Assembly (NCBI GenBank): GCA_023393165.1
Contig: JAEWMJ010000051.1
Span: 1 to 64,000 of the forward strand
Length of the DNA: 64,000 bases
Direction: 5' to 3'
Source: Bacillota bacterium
GTDB lineage: Bacteria > Bacillota > Clostridia > Christensenellales > Christensenellaceae
Position numbers and translations under genes: made by a program. The notes under the pieces are model-generated. The model had not been told where the DNA came from and made no database searches. It saw only the letters and a list, made by a program, of their open reading frames with translations. This document shows, piece by piece, positions 1-8,564 of this stretch. Position 1 is the stretch's first letter; the number at the start of each line of letters is the position of its first letter.

Positions 1-133
1 TGCAGTTGCCTTCCGCAGCGAATCTTCTTCCGGGAAAATTCGCGTCTCCTATGACGATGACGTCGCTGTGCCCCATCTCGCAAAGCGCAGACAGTATCTC
101 GGGCGACAGTATTTTCGGAACTCCTAAGAGCAT
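1..133 (-). CDS. FucU/RbsD-family sugar mutarotase (5' part, cut by window edge)
   Basis: Only the first 44 codons lie in the window; the gene continues beyond base 1. The start ATG follows a good ribosome site (AAAGGAG). The peptide begins MLLGVPKILSPEIL and contains MGHSD and GDANFP, the N-terminal signature of the RbsD/FucU family, including the His of the GH(S/G)D motif used in catalysis. Family members interconvert pyranose/furanose or alpha/beta anomers of sugars such as ribose or fucose in the cytoplasm. It is the last visible gene of the leftward sugar operon that starts with the binding protein at 8236, 78 bases after the URO-D-like gene. Whether it acts on fucose or another sugar cannot be told. 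Confidence 0.85.
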   Translation of the reverse strand, partial: MLLGVPKILSPEILSALCEMGHSDVIVIGDANFPGRRFAAEGNC

Positions 134-211
134 GTTTTCATCTCCTTTACCAAATATGCGTTTTTTATAGCCTGCCCCAAAGGGCGGTTGTTACTCAAAC
201 GGCCGTGCTGT

Positions 212-1396
212 TTATTTAAAACTGCCCTCTATATCGCTCCAGTTCTTTTCCGCGTAGTTCAGCAGTTTTTCCGCTTCCTGCATCGACATTTCGGGGAAAT
301 GCATAAACAGGGAGTGCGATCCGTATCTTTTTACCAGTTTATCAACGTTCCTGATCCAGTCGCCTAACTCTCCGGAATATACCTTCACCCACAGCGATTT
401 GCCCGCCGCGCGGGCCTTATCGTATATTTGATACCAATCCTCCAGTGTGCCGTCCGGCCCAAAATCTCCGCTGGTCCACTGGAGCGCGTCGATTTCTTCT
501 ATCTCCATCAGCGCGTCCATATGCCGTATGCTGTCCGCGCCGTCCAGATGATACAGCACGGTATCCAGCTTTTTCGCCTGCTCACGCAGCGAAGGTTGTA
601 TAAAATTACGGAAATCGCCCGGGGACAGCATTGCGGAAAAATCGCACTGCAATTTTGCCAGCCTGCCCGGCCCCCAAATCTGGAATACCGTGTAGCAGGA
701 ACCGCCGTCCTTTTGGTTTTTCACCAGATCGTAAAAACGGTCGTAATAATCAAAATAGATGCTGCCTACTTCATCAATTCTCTTTTTGATTTCGTCCGGG
801 TCGTCCAACAAATCAAATATGATTTCCTGCGCGCCCCTAAGCGATGCCAGTACGTCCATATTCTCCATAATATCGGGCATCCCGATATAAAAGTCATCGC
901 CGGCAAGCCTGCGTACATCGGCCGCCAGTTGATGGTGCTTTTGCCACCATTTATTCTGCGGGTCAAAACCGAGGGGCGGCACGGAGCTCCAGTCTTCCAC
1001 GCAATGCTCAAACCACACGGTATCATCGTTAAAAACAATGTTTGAACCCAGGTATCCGGCCATGGACCCCGGCCCAAAATCTATATTGATGTTTGGAAAG
1101 CTCTCGGCCAAAAAAACGTGGTTTTCGCAGAAATGGCGGTATCTTGCCACCATCCTGTCCGCCGTTTGATACTTGTCTACAATATCGCGGTACATAAGGT
1201 CGTCCGGCAGAAGGTAATCGATCCCCTGGCAGATGTGCGCGCAGCCTTGTTTTCCCGTTTTTTGCGCCTCCTGAAAAGCGGCTTCGCTCTCCGGCGAACG
1301 CGCGATCACGCACATAAGCGGCCTGCCCGTGTTCCCACGCTTCCAGTAATTTTCCCATTTTATTTTTGTCTGTTCCCAATCCGGTTTATATTTCAT
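212..1396 (-). CDS. Uroporphyrinogen decarboxylase (URO-D)-family protein of a sugar operon
   Basis: 394 aa, starting MKYKPDWEQTKIKWENYW, with a GGGAGG ribosome site 11 bases upstream of the ATG. The overall pattern (WFEHCVEDW, MPDIMENMDVLASLRG, YHLDGADSIRHMD near the C-terminal half) is that of URO-D-fold proteins of the MtaA/CmuA/uroporphyrinogen decarboxylase superfamily, which are TIM barrels. Members embedded in sugar-transport operons of Clostridia are commonly annotated this way but have no established reaction. True HemE activity is unlikely, because no other haem gene is nearby. Its place between GH31 and FucU suggests a role in processing the imported sugar. Family call fairly sure, function unknown. 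Confidence 0.7.
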   Translation of the reverse strand: MKYKPDWEQTKIKWENYWKRGNTGRPLMCVIARSPESEAAFQEAQKTGKQGCAHICQGIDYLLPDDLMYRDIVDKYQTADRMVARYRHFCENHVFLAESFPNINIDFGPGSMAGYLGSNIVFNDDTVWFEHCVEDWSSVPPLGFDPQNKWWQKHHQLAADVRRLAGDDFYIGMPDIMENMDVLASLRGAQEIIFDLLDDPDEIKKRIDEVGSIYFDYYDRFYDLVKNQKDGGSCYTVFQIWGPGRLAKLQCDFSAMLSPGDFRNFIQPSLREQAKKLDTVLYHLDGADSIRHMDALMEIEEIDALQWTSGDFGPDGTLEDWYQIYDKARAAGKSLWVKVYSGELGDWIRNVDKLVKRYGSHSLFMHFPEMSMQEAEKLLNYAEKNWSDIEGSFK

Positions 1397-1414
1397 TTTT
1401 AATCTATCCTCCCT

Positions 1415-1579
1415 GGTAAACGATGATTCAATGAGGAATGTTGGATAGGCAGGCAGGCTTTGCGCGCCTGCAAGGAGCGAAATCGAAGGAATAGCAGCGC
1501 TATTTCAAGATTTCAGCGACACAGCAGGGCACGAAGTCCCGCCGCCCAAGACGGCATTCCGAATGAATCAGCGTTTACC
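1415..1579. repeat. 165-bp element with terminal inverted repeats (MITE-like)
   Basis: The 187-base gap between the GH31 and URO-D-like genes is almost filled by an element whose ends are inverted repeats: GGTAAACGATGATTCA at 1415-1430 matches the reverse complement of 1564-1579 with one mismatch, and the match continues inward to a shared GGAATG. Inside are further palindromes, GCAGGC...GCCTGC near 1456-1472 and a GAAATC...GATTTC arm pair near 1480-1515. It starts five bases past the GH31 stop and lies in the operon transcript. It may be a non-autonomous mobile repeat or an mRNA-processing structure. Confidence 0.6.
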
Positions 1580-1583
1580 CTCA

Positions 1584-3926
1584 TCATCCCAAAAGGACGC
1601 GTTGCTCTTTGCCGTCAAACAGAATGCTTTTTTGGCTGCCTTTAAAGTATATCTGCAAATAGATAGGGTCCTCACGGAATTTGCTGCGTTCGCCGACAGT
1701 CAGGATTTTATGCCTGTCGTCCCAATCAAACCGCAGCAATTCGTATTCGCCCTTTTTATTGTTATAGCTCACGCCGTCGTCGTCATAGTAAGTACACCCG
1801 GCGTCGCTTCCGCCATAAACATGCACCTCCAGCGAACCCGGTTTTTCCATGGCCGACTGTACGTCCCCCTGCGTCAAAAGGATACTGCCTGCACGCACAA
1901 AAACAGGAATCTTATCGATTTCCGCATTGGCCCAAACGGTTTGCCCTCCGGACAATAAATCCCCGGTCCAGAAATCGTACCAGTCCGTACCTTTGGGCAG
2001 ATAACAGCTCCTGCTTTTTTCCGCTGTTATTTCTCCCGAATGGCCGTAGTACATCGCGTAGGTAACAGGGCACACCAGAAGGGCTTTCCCAAACATAAAC
2101 TGGTCGTCAATGGACGCGGATTTGGGATCTTCCGGAAAATCAAAAAGCAGGCTTCGCATCATTGTATATCCGTTTTCGGAAACGTCTGCCGCCATGGAGT
2201 AGATATAGGGCATCAGGCGGTAACGCACCCGGATAAACTTTGCGATCGCATCGTAAAACATTTCTCCGGGCTGCCCGAAATTCCAGATTTCTCTGGGCGT
2301 GTCTGTCCCGTGAGAGCGGAATATGGGCAGAAACGCGCCGAATTGGAGCCATCTGGTATACAACTCGCGGTACGCGGGATCCAAAACGCCCCGGTCGTAT
2401 TCTCCCCGCCAAAACCATACCGGCTTTGCATCCGGGTCGCCGGTCCATTTGCGCCAGCATTCCACACCGCCTGCAAAAAAGGCGCCTATGTCCACGGTCC
2501 AGTAGGGGATGCCGCTCATGCACATATTGAGGCCCTTCACAATTTCCTTTTTCAGTTCGTCCCACCGGGCGGACGTATCCCCCGCCCACAGCACGGCGCC
2601 GTACTTCTGTATGCCCGGATACCCCGAGCGGGTCAGGTTTAAAACCCTCTTGTCCGGATCCTGTTTGCGCTGATTCTGGTATATTCCTTTGGCGTGCATG
2701 ACGGCATAAAAATTCGCCGCAGCGGGATCCAGATATTTTTTATGTTCCCCGCCTACCAGCTTAAACCGCGTATCCTCATACAATTTGGTTTCGCCCCGCC
2801 AGTCGGGCGCAGTGAAAGGTTCGGTGGAGTCGCACCACCAGGCGTCAAATCCGCCCTGGAAAAGCTCTTCGTTTGCCTGTTTCCAGTAAATGTCCCTTGC
2901 CTTTTCGCTGAAGGCGTCGTACGTGGAATAATCGCCCAAAAGGCATCCCTCCCGGGCCAGTTCCCGGTGGTTATCGCAGTCCGCGGCCATATTAGGCCAG
3001 ATGGATACCATGGTATGCACGTCCATTTCATGCAATGCGGCGTGCATTTCTGAAAGATCCGGATATCTTTCTTTATCAACGGTTTTCTGTCCCCACTCGG
3101 AACCCTGCCAGGTTTTCCAGTCCTGTACGATGCAGTCAAGGGGAATACCCGATTCACGGTATTTTTTTGCAACCGCTATGAGTTCGTCCTGCGTTTTATA
3201 CCTTTCTTTGGACTGTATATAGCCAAACGCCCACTTGGGCAGCATTTCGGCCCTTCCGGTCAGATACCGGAATCCCGAAATAATCTGATCCATATTGCCG
3301 GCAATGACATAAAAATCGATCTGGTCCACAGTATCGAACCATACGGACGTACCGGCATCCGTATCGTCAAATATCATCAGGGACGGACAGTCAAACAGTA
3401 TGGCCCAGCCTTTGTCGGTCATCATAAACGGAATAGGGATGCGCATGTTGTGCTGGTACAGGTAGCATTTCGTTCCGCGCCGGCTCAAAACGCCCTCTTC
3501 GTCCTGTCCCAGGCCGAATATGCCCGTATCCGGCGGAATCGAAAATGTTGCGCTGCCCCTATACGCTTTTCTGTCTACATAGGGAAGCAGGTTGCTTATT
3601 TGCGTCCGCTCTCCGTCCACGGTTTTTACAACTTCGATTTTGGGCGCTTCCCCCAGCGTGGAATATTTGATTACATCCGTCTCTTCAAGGCTGTATCCGG
3701 TAAGCCGGAAAATCTCCCGGCCGCCGCAAAGGCTGAAAACAACCGAATCCTGAACCATCTGGGCGCAGATTTCCTGTGCGGTTACGCCTCCCGGCGTCCC
3801 GGTAAATACGCTTTGTTCCACCATGAGGGAGCCGCTTTTTATTTCCGTTCCTTTTGTAACGGTTACGCGCATCACATTCTCTTTGATATGGGAAAAAAAG
3901 ACGGATTCTTTATTGCAGTATTTCAT
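1584..3926 (-). CDS. Glycoside hydrolase family 31 (alpha-xylosidase/alpha-glucosidase)
   Basis: 780 aa, the usual length for GH31. An N-terminal beta-sandwich (about residues 1-230) precedes the catalytic barrel. The barrel shows the nucleophile motif WWCDSTEP with Asp366, the acid/base motif WAGDTSARW with Asp450, and FRSHGTDTPRE near 538-547, which lines the substrate pocket. A beta-sandwich C-terminus follows. No signal peptide is seen, so it is probably cytoplasmic and acts on an imported oligosaccharide. Hydrolysis of alpha-linked xylose, glucose or a related residue is inferred from the family. It lies 17 bases after the ABC ATPase gene. An in-frame ATG at 3872, preceded by AAAGAGA, is an alternative start. 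Confidence 0.92.
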   Translation of the reverse strand: MKYCNKESVFFSHIKENVMRVTVTKGTEIKSGSLMVEQSVFTGTPGGVTAQEICAQMVQDSVVFSLCGGREIFRLTGYSLEETDVIKYSTLGEAPKIEVVKTVDGERTQISNLLPYVDRKAYRGSATFSIPPDTGIFGLGQDEEGVLSRRGTKCYLYQHNMRIPIPFMMTDKGWAILFDCPSLMIFDDTDAGTSVWFDTVDQIDFYVIAGNMDQIISGFRYLTGRAEMLPKWAFGYIQSKERYKTQDELIAVAKKYRESGIPLDCIVQDWKTWQGSEWGQKTVDKERYPDLSEMHAALHEMDVHTMVSIWPNMAADCDNHRELAREGCLLGDYSTYDAFSEKARDIYWKQANEELFQGGFDAWWCDSTEPFTAPDWRGETKLYEDTRFKLVGGEHKKYLDPAAANFYAVMHAKGIYQNQRKQDPDKRVLNLTRSGYPGIQKYGAVLWAGDTSARWDELKKEIVKGLNMCMSGIPYWTVDIGAFFAGGVECWRKWTGDPDAKPVWFWRGEYDRGVLDPAYRELYTRWLQFGAFLPIFRSHGTDTPREIWNFGQPGEMFYDAIAKFIRVRYRLMPYIYSMAADVSENGYTMMRSLLFDFPEDPKSASIDDQFMFGKALLVCPVTYAMYYGHSGEITAEKSRSCYLPKGTDWYDFWTGDLLSGGQTVWANAEIDKIPVFVRAGSILLTQGDVQSAMEKPGSLEVHVYGGSDAGCTYYDDDGVSYNNKKGEYELLRFDWDDRHKILTVGERSKFREDPIYLQIYFKGSQKSILFDGKEQRVLLG

Positions 3927-3943
3927 AATCCCACCGTATTTCT

Positions 3944-5068
3944 CTAATCCGCGAGCAGGCTTTTCTCGGTAGTTTTGTCAAAGAGATGTATTCTTTCTTT
4001 ATTAAAACAGCAGTCCACATCTTCGCTCTTATTAACCGAATTAAAACCGGAATCTTCCATTGAAGAGGAAGCCTGTTTGATAATGACCACATTGTTTCCG
4101 ATATTCGCATGAACGTACGTCTCGCTGCCCATCATTTCCGTCATGAGTACGTGCGCGCGGCAATCCGGCTGCTTATCCGCAAAAGTGATCTGAATATCCT
4201 CCGGACGAACGCCCGCCACGATATCCCTCTCAGCTTCGTTGTTCTTTTTCAGCTTTTCCTGAGTAAAATCATTCAGCCGTATATCGGTATCGCATATTTT
4301 TATATAATACTCGCCCGCTTTCAGGATCAGCGCCGCATCAAAAAAGTTCATTTGCGGCGTACCGATAAATCCAGCCACAAACATGTTGACCGGATGCATA
4401 AATACCTCTCTGGGCGTTCCCACCTGCTGGATATCCCCGTCCTTCATCACCACGATCCGGTCGCCCAGAGTCATGGCTTCCGTCTGGTCGTGCGTAACAT
4501 AAATAAACGTGGTGTCTATCCTCTTTCTTAAAAGCATAATTTCAGTACGCATCTGGTTGCGCAATTTGGCATCCAGGTTAGAGAGCGGCTCATCCATTAA
4601 AAACACCTGCGGATTGCGGACGATTGCGCGGCCAATGGCCACGCGCTGCCTTTGCCCGCCGGAGAGCGCCTTAGGCTTGCGCTTTAAAAATTCGGTTATT
4701 CCCAATATTTCGGCCGCATGCCTTACCTGTTTGTCTATCTCTTCTTTTTTCACCTTGCGCAGTTTGAGGGCAAACGCCATGTTTTCATAAACCGTCATAT
4801 GCGGGTAAAGCGCGTAGCTCTGAAAAACCATGGCGATATCCCTGTCTTTGGGCGGAACATGGTTTACAAGTTTGTCTCCTATGTAGAGTTCGCCGCTTGT
4901 GATCTCCTCCAATCCCGCCACCATGCGCAGGGTCGTCGATTTGCCGCATCCGGACGGGCCGACCAGAACGATAAATTCCTTGTCTTTTATTTCAAGGTTG
5001 AAATCTTTTACAACCAGATTATCCTTGGCATACGCCTTTTTTATATTTTTTAATGTCACACTTGCCAT
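3944..5068 (-). CDS. Sugar ABC transporter ATPase, MsmK/UgpC/MalK type
   Basis: 374 aa. The open frame extends upstream to 5188, but the ATG at 5068 has an AAAGGA ribosome site and gives the canonical start MASVTLKNIKKAY; the longer form would run deep into the permease gene. It carries Walker A GPSGCGKST (Lys43), signature LSGGQRQRVAIGRA, Walker B VFLMDEPLSNLD, the H-loop THDQTEAM and a C-terminal TOBE-like part. This is a CUT1-type ATPase that energises the adjacent permeases. Such ATPases are often shared among several sugar importers in Firmicutes. Its start is five bases after the permease stop. Confidence 0.95.
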   Translation of the reverse strand: MASVTLKNIKKAYAKDNLVVKDFNLEIKDKEFIVLVGPSGCGKSTTLRMVAGLEEITSGELYIGDKLVNHVPPKDRDIAMVFQSYALYPHMTVYENMAFALKLRKVKKEEIDKQVRHAAEILGITEFLKRKPKALSGGQRQRVAIGRAIVRNPQVFLMDEPLSNLDAKLRNQMRTEIMLLRKRIDTTFIYVTHDQTEAMTLGDRIVVMKDGDIQQVGTPREVFMHPVNMFVAGFIGTPQMNFFDAALILKAGEYYIKICDTDIRLNDFTQEKLKKNNEAERDIVAGVRPEDIQITFADKQPDCRAHVLMTEMMGSETYVHANIGNNVVIIKQASSSMEDSGFNSVNKSEDVDCCFNKERIHLFDKTTEKSLLAD

Positions 5069-5073
5069 ATATA

Positions 5074-5904
5074 TTATCCTTTCACAGCCCCTGCCGTCTG
5101 CCCGCCGATAATGTGTTTCTGGCATGCCAGGAACATAACGACCACCGGCAGACTGGTGAGCAGTATATCCGAACAAATCAGGTTCCATTGTTTATGATAT
5201 TGGCCAAAGAAGTTATATACCGCGAGCGTCATGGGCCATTTATCCGTGGAATTCAGGAAATACAGCGGCATAATAAACTCGTTCCACATATTCAGGAAAC
5301 ACAGCACCGCCGCCGTAATGAGCACCGGTTTCATGAGCGGGAAAATCACGGAAAAGAACAGCCGGATGGGGCCGCAGCCGTCAATCACCGCCGCCTCGTC
5401 AAGCTCTACCGGCAGCCGGGATACAAACCCGTATATCAGAAACACCATAAAAGGAAGCTGTATGGCCATGTACAGGAATATGATGCCCACTCTCGTATCA
5501 TTGAGCGCAAACATCTGCATAACCTTCATCAGCGCCACATAGTTGATGGGAATCACAATTCCCAGAACCATAAACATATAAAGGAACTTGTTGCCCCGCG
5601 TGCGTCTTCTGGAAAACACATACGCCGCCATTGCCGCAAGGATCACGGTTCCAAAGGTTCCGGCCCCGGAATAAAGCAGGCTGTTTAAAAAACCCGTCCC
5701 CAGTTTGCCCTTTTCTATAACGGTTGCAAAATTGCTGAAATCCCACTGCTCAGGCAGAGCCAGGGAAAGCGTGGATGCGTCCTGCGCCGTTTTAAAAGAA
5801 TTTATAACGATCAGCGCAAGGGGAACCAGCATGATAATGGAAATGATCCACGCAACCGTGTTTTTTGCTATTCCGCCCGGAGTTACTCTTATTGCCGGTT
5901 TCAT
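5074..5904 (-). CDS. Sugar ABC transporter permease, MalG/UgpE type
   Basis: 276 aa membrane protein with about six hydrophobic segments. The cytoplasmic EAA loop is visible as DEAAVIDGCGPIRLFFSVIF, the docking site for the ATPase. It is the second (MalG-like) subunit of the CUT1 importer. Its ATG at 5904 overlaps the stop of the preceding permease gene (TAATG), so the two are translationally coupled. With the binding protein at 6863-8236 it forms the complete importer. Confidence 0.94.
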   Translation of the reverse strand: MKPAIRVTPGGIAKNTVAWIISIIMLVPLALIVINSFKTAQDASTLSLALPEQWDFSNFATVIEKGKLGTGFLNSLLYSGAGTFGTVILAAMAAYVFSRRRTRGNKFLYMFMVLGIVIPINYVALMKVMQMFALNDTRVGIIFLYMAIQLPFMVFLIYGFVSRLPVELDEAAVIDGCGPIRLFFSVIFPLMKPVLITAAVLCFLNMWNEFIMPLYFLNSTDKWPMTLAVYNFFGQYHKQWNLICSDILLTSLPVVVMFLACQKHIIGGQTAGAVKG

Positions 5905-6779
5905 TATTCCTGCACCTCATTTCTTGTTAGAACTTTTATCATAAAGAAACCGACCACAATCATTATGATAAACATTACGCTGCTTATTGCCGTGCCCACC
6001 GCGTACCGGCCCAGCGAGAATTCCTTAAACACAGAAGTATACATAACCTCGGTCGCGTGTCCCGGGCCTCCGTTGGTAAGCGCGTACACAATATCGAATA
6101 CTTTAAGCCCGTATAACACATTGAGCACAATCGTGACCGCGAGGGTAGGTTTCAGCAAAGGAAGCGTCACATACCTGAACTTTTTCCATGCGCTTGCGCC
6201 GTCTATATCCGCGGCTTCATAATAAGTTGGGGATATGGAAAGAATGCCTACAATCAATATTGTCATGATATATCCCATGCCCCGCCATATATCAACGCCC
6301 ATAACAGACCACAAGGCAAGTTTCGGGTCAACCAGCCATTTTTGCGCCAGGCCGTCCAGGCCGACTGCGCGAAGAGACTCGTTCAGCATACCGCTTGACG
6401 GATTCAATATGGACGTAAATACCAAACTTACAATTAATATGGAAAGCACCGAAGGCATATACATGACCGACCGGTGGAATCCAAGCGCCTTTACGCCCTT
6501 GCTTAAAAGAAGGGCCAAAACAAGCGCCAGACCCGTTTTTCCCACAGTGGTAAAAATGGTGAATAATAGCGTGTTTCCTATATAATCGATGTAATTTCTA
6601 TCGGGGGAGAATATTTCCTTGAAATTATCCAACCCTACAAAATGGATCGTATCCGAATAACTGGACCAGTCCGTGAACGAATACCCAATGCCGATAATCC
6701 CCGGAAGGACGAACAGCGCCACATAAAATCCAAGTGCGCCGATTGCGAAATACCATGGGTATATTTTTCTCTTGTCCAC
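5904..6779 (-). CDS. Sugar ABC transporter permease, MalF/UgpA type (GTG start)
   Basis: 291 aa from the GTG at 6779. A longer ATG frame opens at 6833, but the GTG has a strong AAAGGAGA site seven bases upstream and gives the short cytoplasmic head VDKRKIYPWYFA expected of the family; the upstream ATG has no such site. Six hydrophobic segments and the EAA loop (YEAADIDGASAWKKFRYVTL) mark it as the first CUT1 permease subunit. It follows the binding-protein gene by 83 bases and is coupled to the MalG-like gene. Confidence 0.93.
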   Translation of the reverse strand: MDKRKIYPWYFAIGALGFYVALFVLPGIIGIGYSFTDWSSYSDTIHFVGLDNFKEIFSPDRNYIDYIGNTLLFTIFTTVGKTGLALVLALLLSKGVKALGFHRSVMYMPSVLSILIVSLVFTSILNPSSGMLNESLRAVGLDGLAQKWLVDPKLALWSVMGVDIWRGMGYIMTILIVGILSISPTYYEAADIDGASAWKKFRYVTLPLLKPTLAVTIVLNVLYGLKVFDIVYALTNGGPGHATEVMYTSVFKEFSLGRYAVGTAISSVMFIIMIVVGFFMIKVLTRNEVQE

Positions 6780-6862
6780 TACGATCTCCTTTCCTTTATG
6801 CCTTAAGTAATGGCTTACCGGATATGCATTCATATCCGGTAAGCTTCATGCATTTATTTAGT

Positions 6863-8236
6863 TCAACTGTTCCAGTTCGGGTCGCCGGCGGCTTCCGCCT
6901 GATCTCCCCGGCGGGTATCGATCCCTTTGAGAACATCGTCAACCGACATGTCGCCTAACAGGTAGGACGTAATATCGCTGCCGATTTCCATCCATTGCGG
7001 GTTCAAATAAATAACCGCGTTCTGGTAAACGGTTGCGTCGCCCGTCTTGTATTTCTGCATGGCTTCCTCAATGGCGGGAGAATAGGTGGAATTGAGCCCG
7101 CTGAAAGGCATGCTGTTAAACTCGGAATCCGTGTCTATCAGGTACTGCAGATTTTCCGGTTCCGCCAGGAATGCAAGGTACTGTTTTGCAATGTCTATGT
7201 TCTGGCTGCCCGAGAAGATAAACTTGCTGGGTCCGCAGGGAGTTTCCGCAATCACCTGGTTATCCAGATAAGGCGCCGGGAAGAATCCGAAGTTGTCAAC
7301 CGACTGGGAAGGATCAGCTTCGGTGATCAGGCCCACGCGGCCCATCATGTTGACTCCCATTGCATATTCTCCGCTGGCAAGCGCAGCCGGGAGATTGGCG
7401 TATTCGTTGGACATGTAGTCTTCACCCCAGTATCCGGCGTCCACAATTTCCTTCATTTGCGTGAGCATGGTTGCAAAGGCCGGGGTTTGTGCAAAAGTGG
7501 TTTTGTTTGCATTAAGGTTATCGATCAATCCGCTTTCGGATTTATCATACGCTGCCGCTACGTCAAAGAAGTTCAGCTGATGATGCCAGCCGTCGGCTAC
7601 GCATTCGTAGATGGGCGTAATGCCGTTGTCCAGAAGGGTCTGGCAAACCTGTTTGAATTCCTCAAAAGTTGTGGGAACATTCAGCCCAAGGTCGGCAAAT
7701 ATTTTTTTGTTGTAAATATAAGCATAGCTGTCGCCCTGATCCCAAAGCGTAATGCCGTAAACTTTTCCGTTTGCGGAAACCTGGTCTTTCACGGCTTCGT
7801 CAAAGCGGCTCACCCACTCCTGATCAGAAAGATCTACCGCATTCTTTTCGATCTGCAGCAGGGATACGATATCAAATTTGCCCGACTGGTGCATAAAGAT
7901 ATCCGCGCATTCTCCCGAATTCAGCTTGGTGGTGAGAAGATTGGGATACTGGTCTGCCGGTATGATCTGATAATCAACCTTGATGCCCGTTTCTTCGGTG
8001 AATTTCTCGGACAATTGAATTTCCGCGTCTTTCACCCAATCCTGGCTTGCCATTACGGTAAGCGTTTTCCCTTCGCCTGCCGGTGCGGCGCTGCTTGCGG
8101 CTTCAGATGCGCTTGCACTTTCTGATGCAGGCGCAGACTGGCTTGCTGACGGAGCCTGATTATTGGAACTGCATCCAGCCAGCATAGCGCTGAACAATGT
8201 CAGTACTACCAGTAACACGATAACTGTTTTCTTCAT
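6863..8236 (-). CDS. Extracellular sugar-binding lipoprotein, family 1 (CUT1)
   Basis: 457 aa from the ATG at 8236, chosen because AGGAGG lies just upstream and the protein then begins with a signal peptide MKKTVIVLLVVLTLFSAMLA followed by the lipobox Cys. A Ser/Ala-rich linker (about 25-58) tethers the mature domain, which resembles family 1 solute-binding proteins for oligosaccharides. It is the first gene of the operon, so it is probably the most highly expressed, and it captures the substrate outside the membrane for the permeases downstream. The GH31 partner suggests an alpha-linked oligosaccharide as ligand. Confidence 0.93.
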   Translation of the reverse strand: MKKTVIVLLVVLTLFSAMLAGCSSNNQAPSASQSAPASESASASEAASSAAPAGEGKTLTVMASQDWVKDAEIQLSEKFTEETGIKVDYQIIPADQYPNLLTTKLNSGECADIFMHQSGKFDIVSLLQIEKNAVDLSDQEWVSRFDEAVKDQVSANGKVYGITLWDQGDSYAYIYNKKIFADLGLNVPTTFEEFKQVCQTLLDNGITPIYECVADGWHHQLNFFDVAAAYDKSESGLIDNLNANKTTFAQTPAFATMLTQMKEIVDAGYWGEDYMSNEYANLPAALASGEYAMGVNMMGRVGLITEADPSQSVDNFGFFPAPYLDNQVIAETPCGPSKFIFSGSQNIDIAKQYLAFLAEPENLQYLIDTDSEFNSMPFSGLNSTYSPAIEEAMQKYKTGDATVYQNAVIYLNPQWMEIGSDITSYLLGDMSVDDVLKGIDTRRGDQAEAAGDPNWNS

Positions 8237-8383
8237 ACTATTCCTCCTATTTAATTTTTTATGGAATGATAAATTCTTGAGCATCTTGATTATATCAAGC
8301 GGGTTGGGCCATAGGCTATGCACTAAAAAATACAGTTTATATACTTTTTTTACTCCCGGTTGTTTTTGTCAATCATTGAAAGA

Positions 8384-8412
8384 TTGCACAAAGAAATGCA
8401 ATGCTATATAAT
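8384..8412 (+). promoter_or_regulatory. Sigma-A promoter of the sensor kinase/response regulator genes
   Basis: TTGCAC and TATAAT are separated by exactly 17 bases, about 150 bases upstream of the kinase start. A second TATAAT at 8417-8422 has no matching -35 box. Confidence 0.65.
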
Positions 8413-8472
8413 GCTGTATAATAAAAACAAATCATTGTGCAAACAATTAGCTTATACGTAATTACGCCGCCT

Positions 8473-8520
8473 CAACTAAAAAATGCTCCTAACGCGCTTT
8501 ACAGCCGCATTCTTTAGTTG
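8473..8520 (+). promoter_or_regulatory. Long hairpin in the leader of the sensor kinase gene
   Basis: CAACTAAAAAATGC (8473-8486) and GCATTCTTTAGTTG (8507-8520) pair over 14 positions with a single A-C mismatch and enclose a 20-base loop. It lies between the promoter at 8384 and the start codon at 8565. No U-run follows, so it is not a classical terminator. Confidence 0.55.
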
Positions 8521-8564
8521 CTGAGCCTGGCCTGATTATAAATTAACCACTTGGAGCCCAACTT

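Larger units (their letters stand above)
8237..8564. promoter_or_regulatory. Divergent control region between transporter operon and TCS
   Basis: This 328-base gap serves both directions. Leftward, a TATAAT (8294 to 8289) sits inside the inverted repeat CTTGATATAATCAAG (8285-8299) with no recognisable -35 box, which fits an activator-dependent promoter for the binding-protein operon. Rightward, a good sigma-A promoter lies at 8384-8412, and a large hairpin at 8473-8520. A small inverted repeat ATTGT-GCAA-ACAAT is at 8434-8447. That the adjacent YesN-type regulator drives the leftward promoter is inferred from layout. Confidence 0.6.

Noticed and set aside
6995..8125. Long open frame (376 codons) on the plus strand opposite the sugar-binding protein gene
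   Set aside because: It has no ribosome site and low-complexity, Cys/Arg/His-rich composition, and lies wholly antisense to a clear family 1 binding protein.
8338..8372. TTGACA at 8372-8367 as the -35 of the leftward transporter promoter
   Set aside because: The nearest TATA-like -10 is 23 bases away, too far for sigma-A; the TATAAT at 8294-8289 without a -35 is the better candidate.
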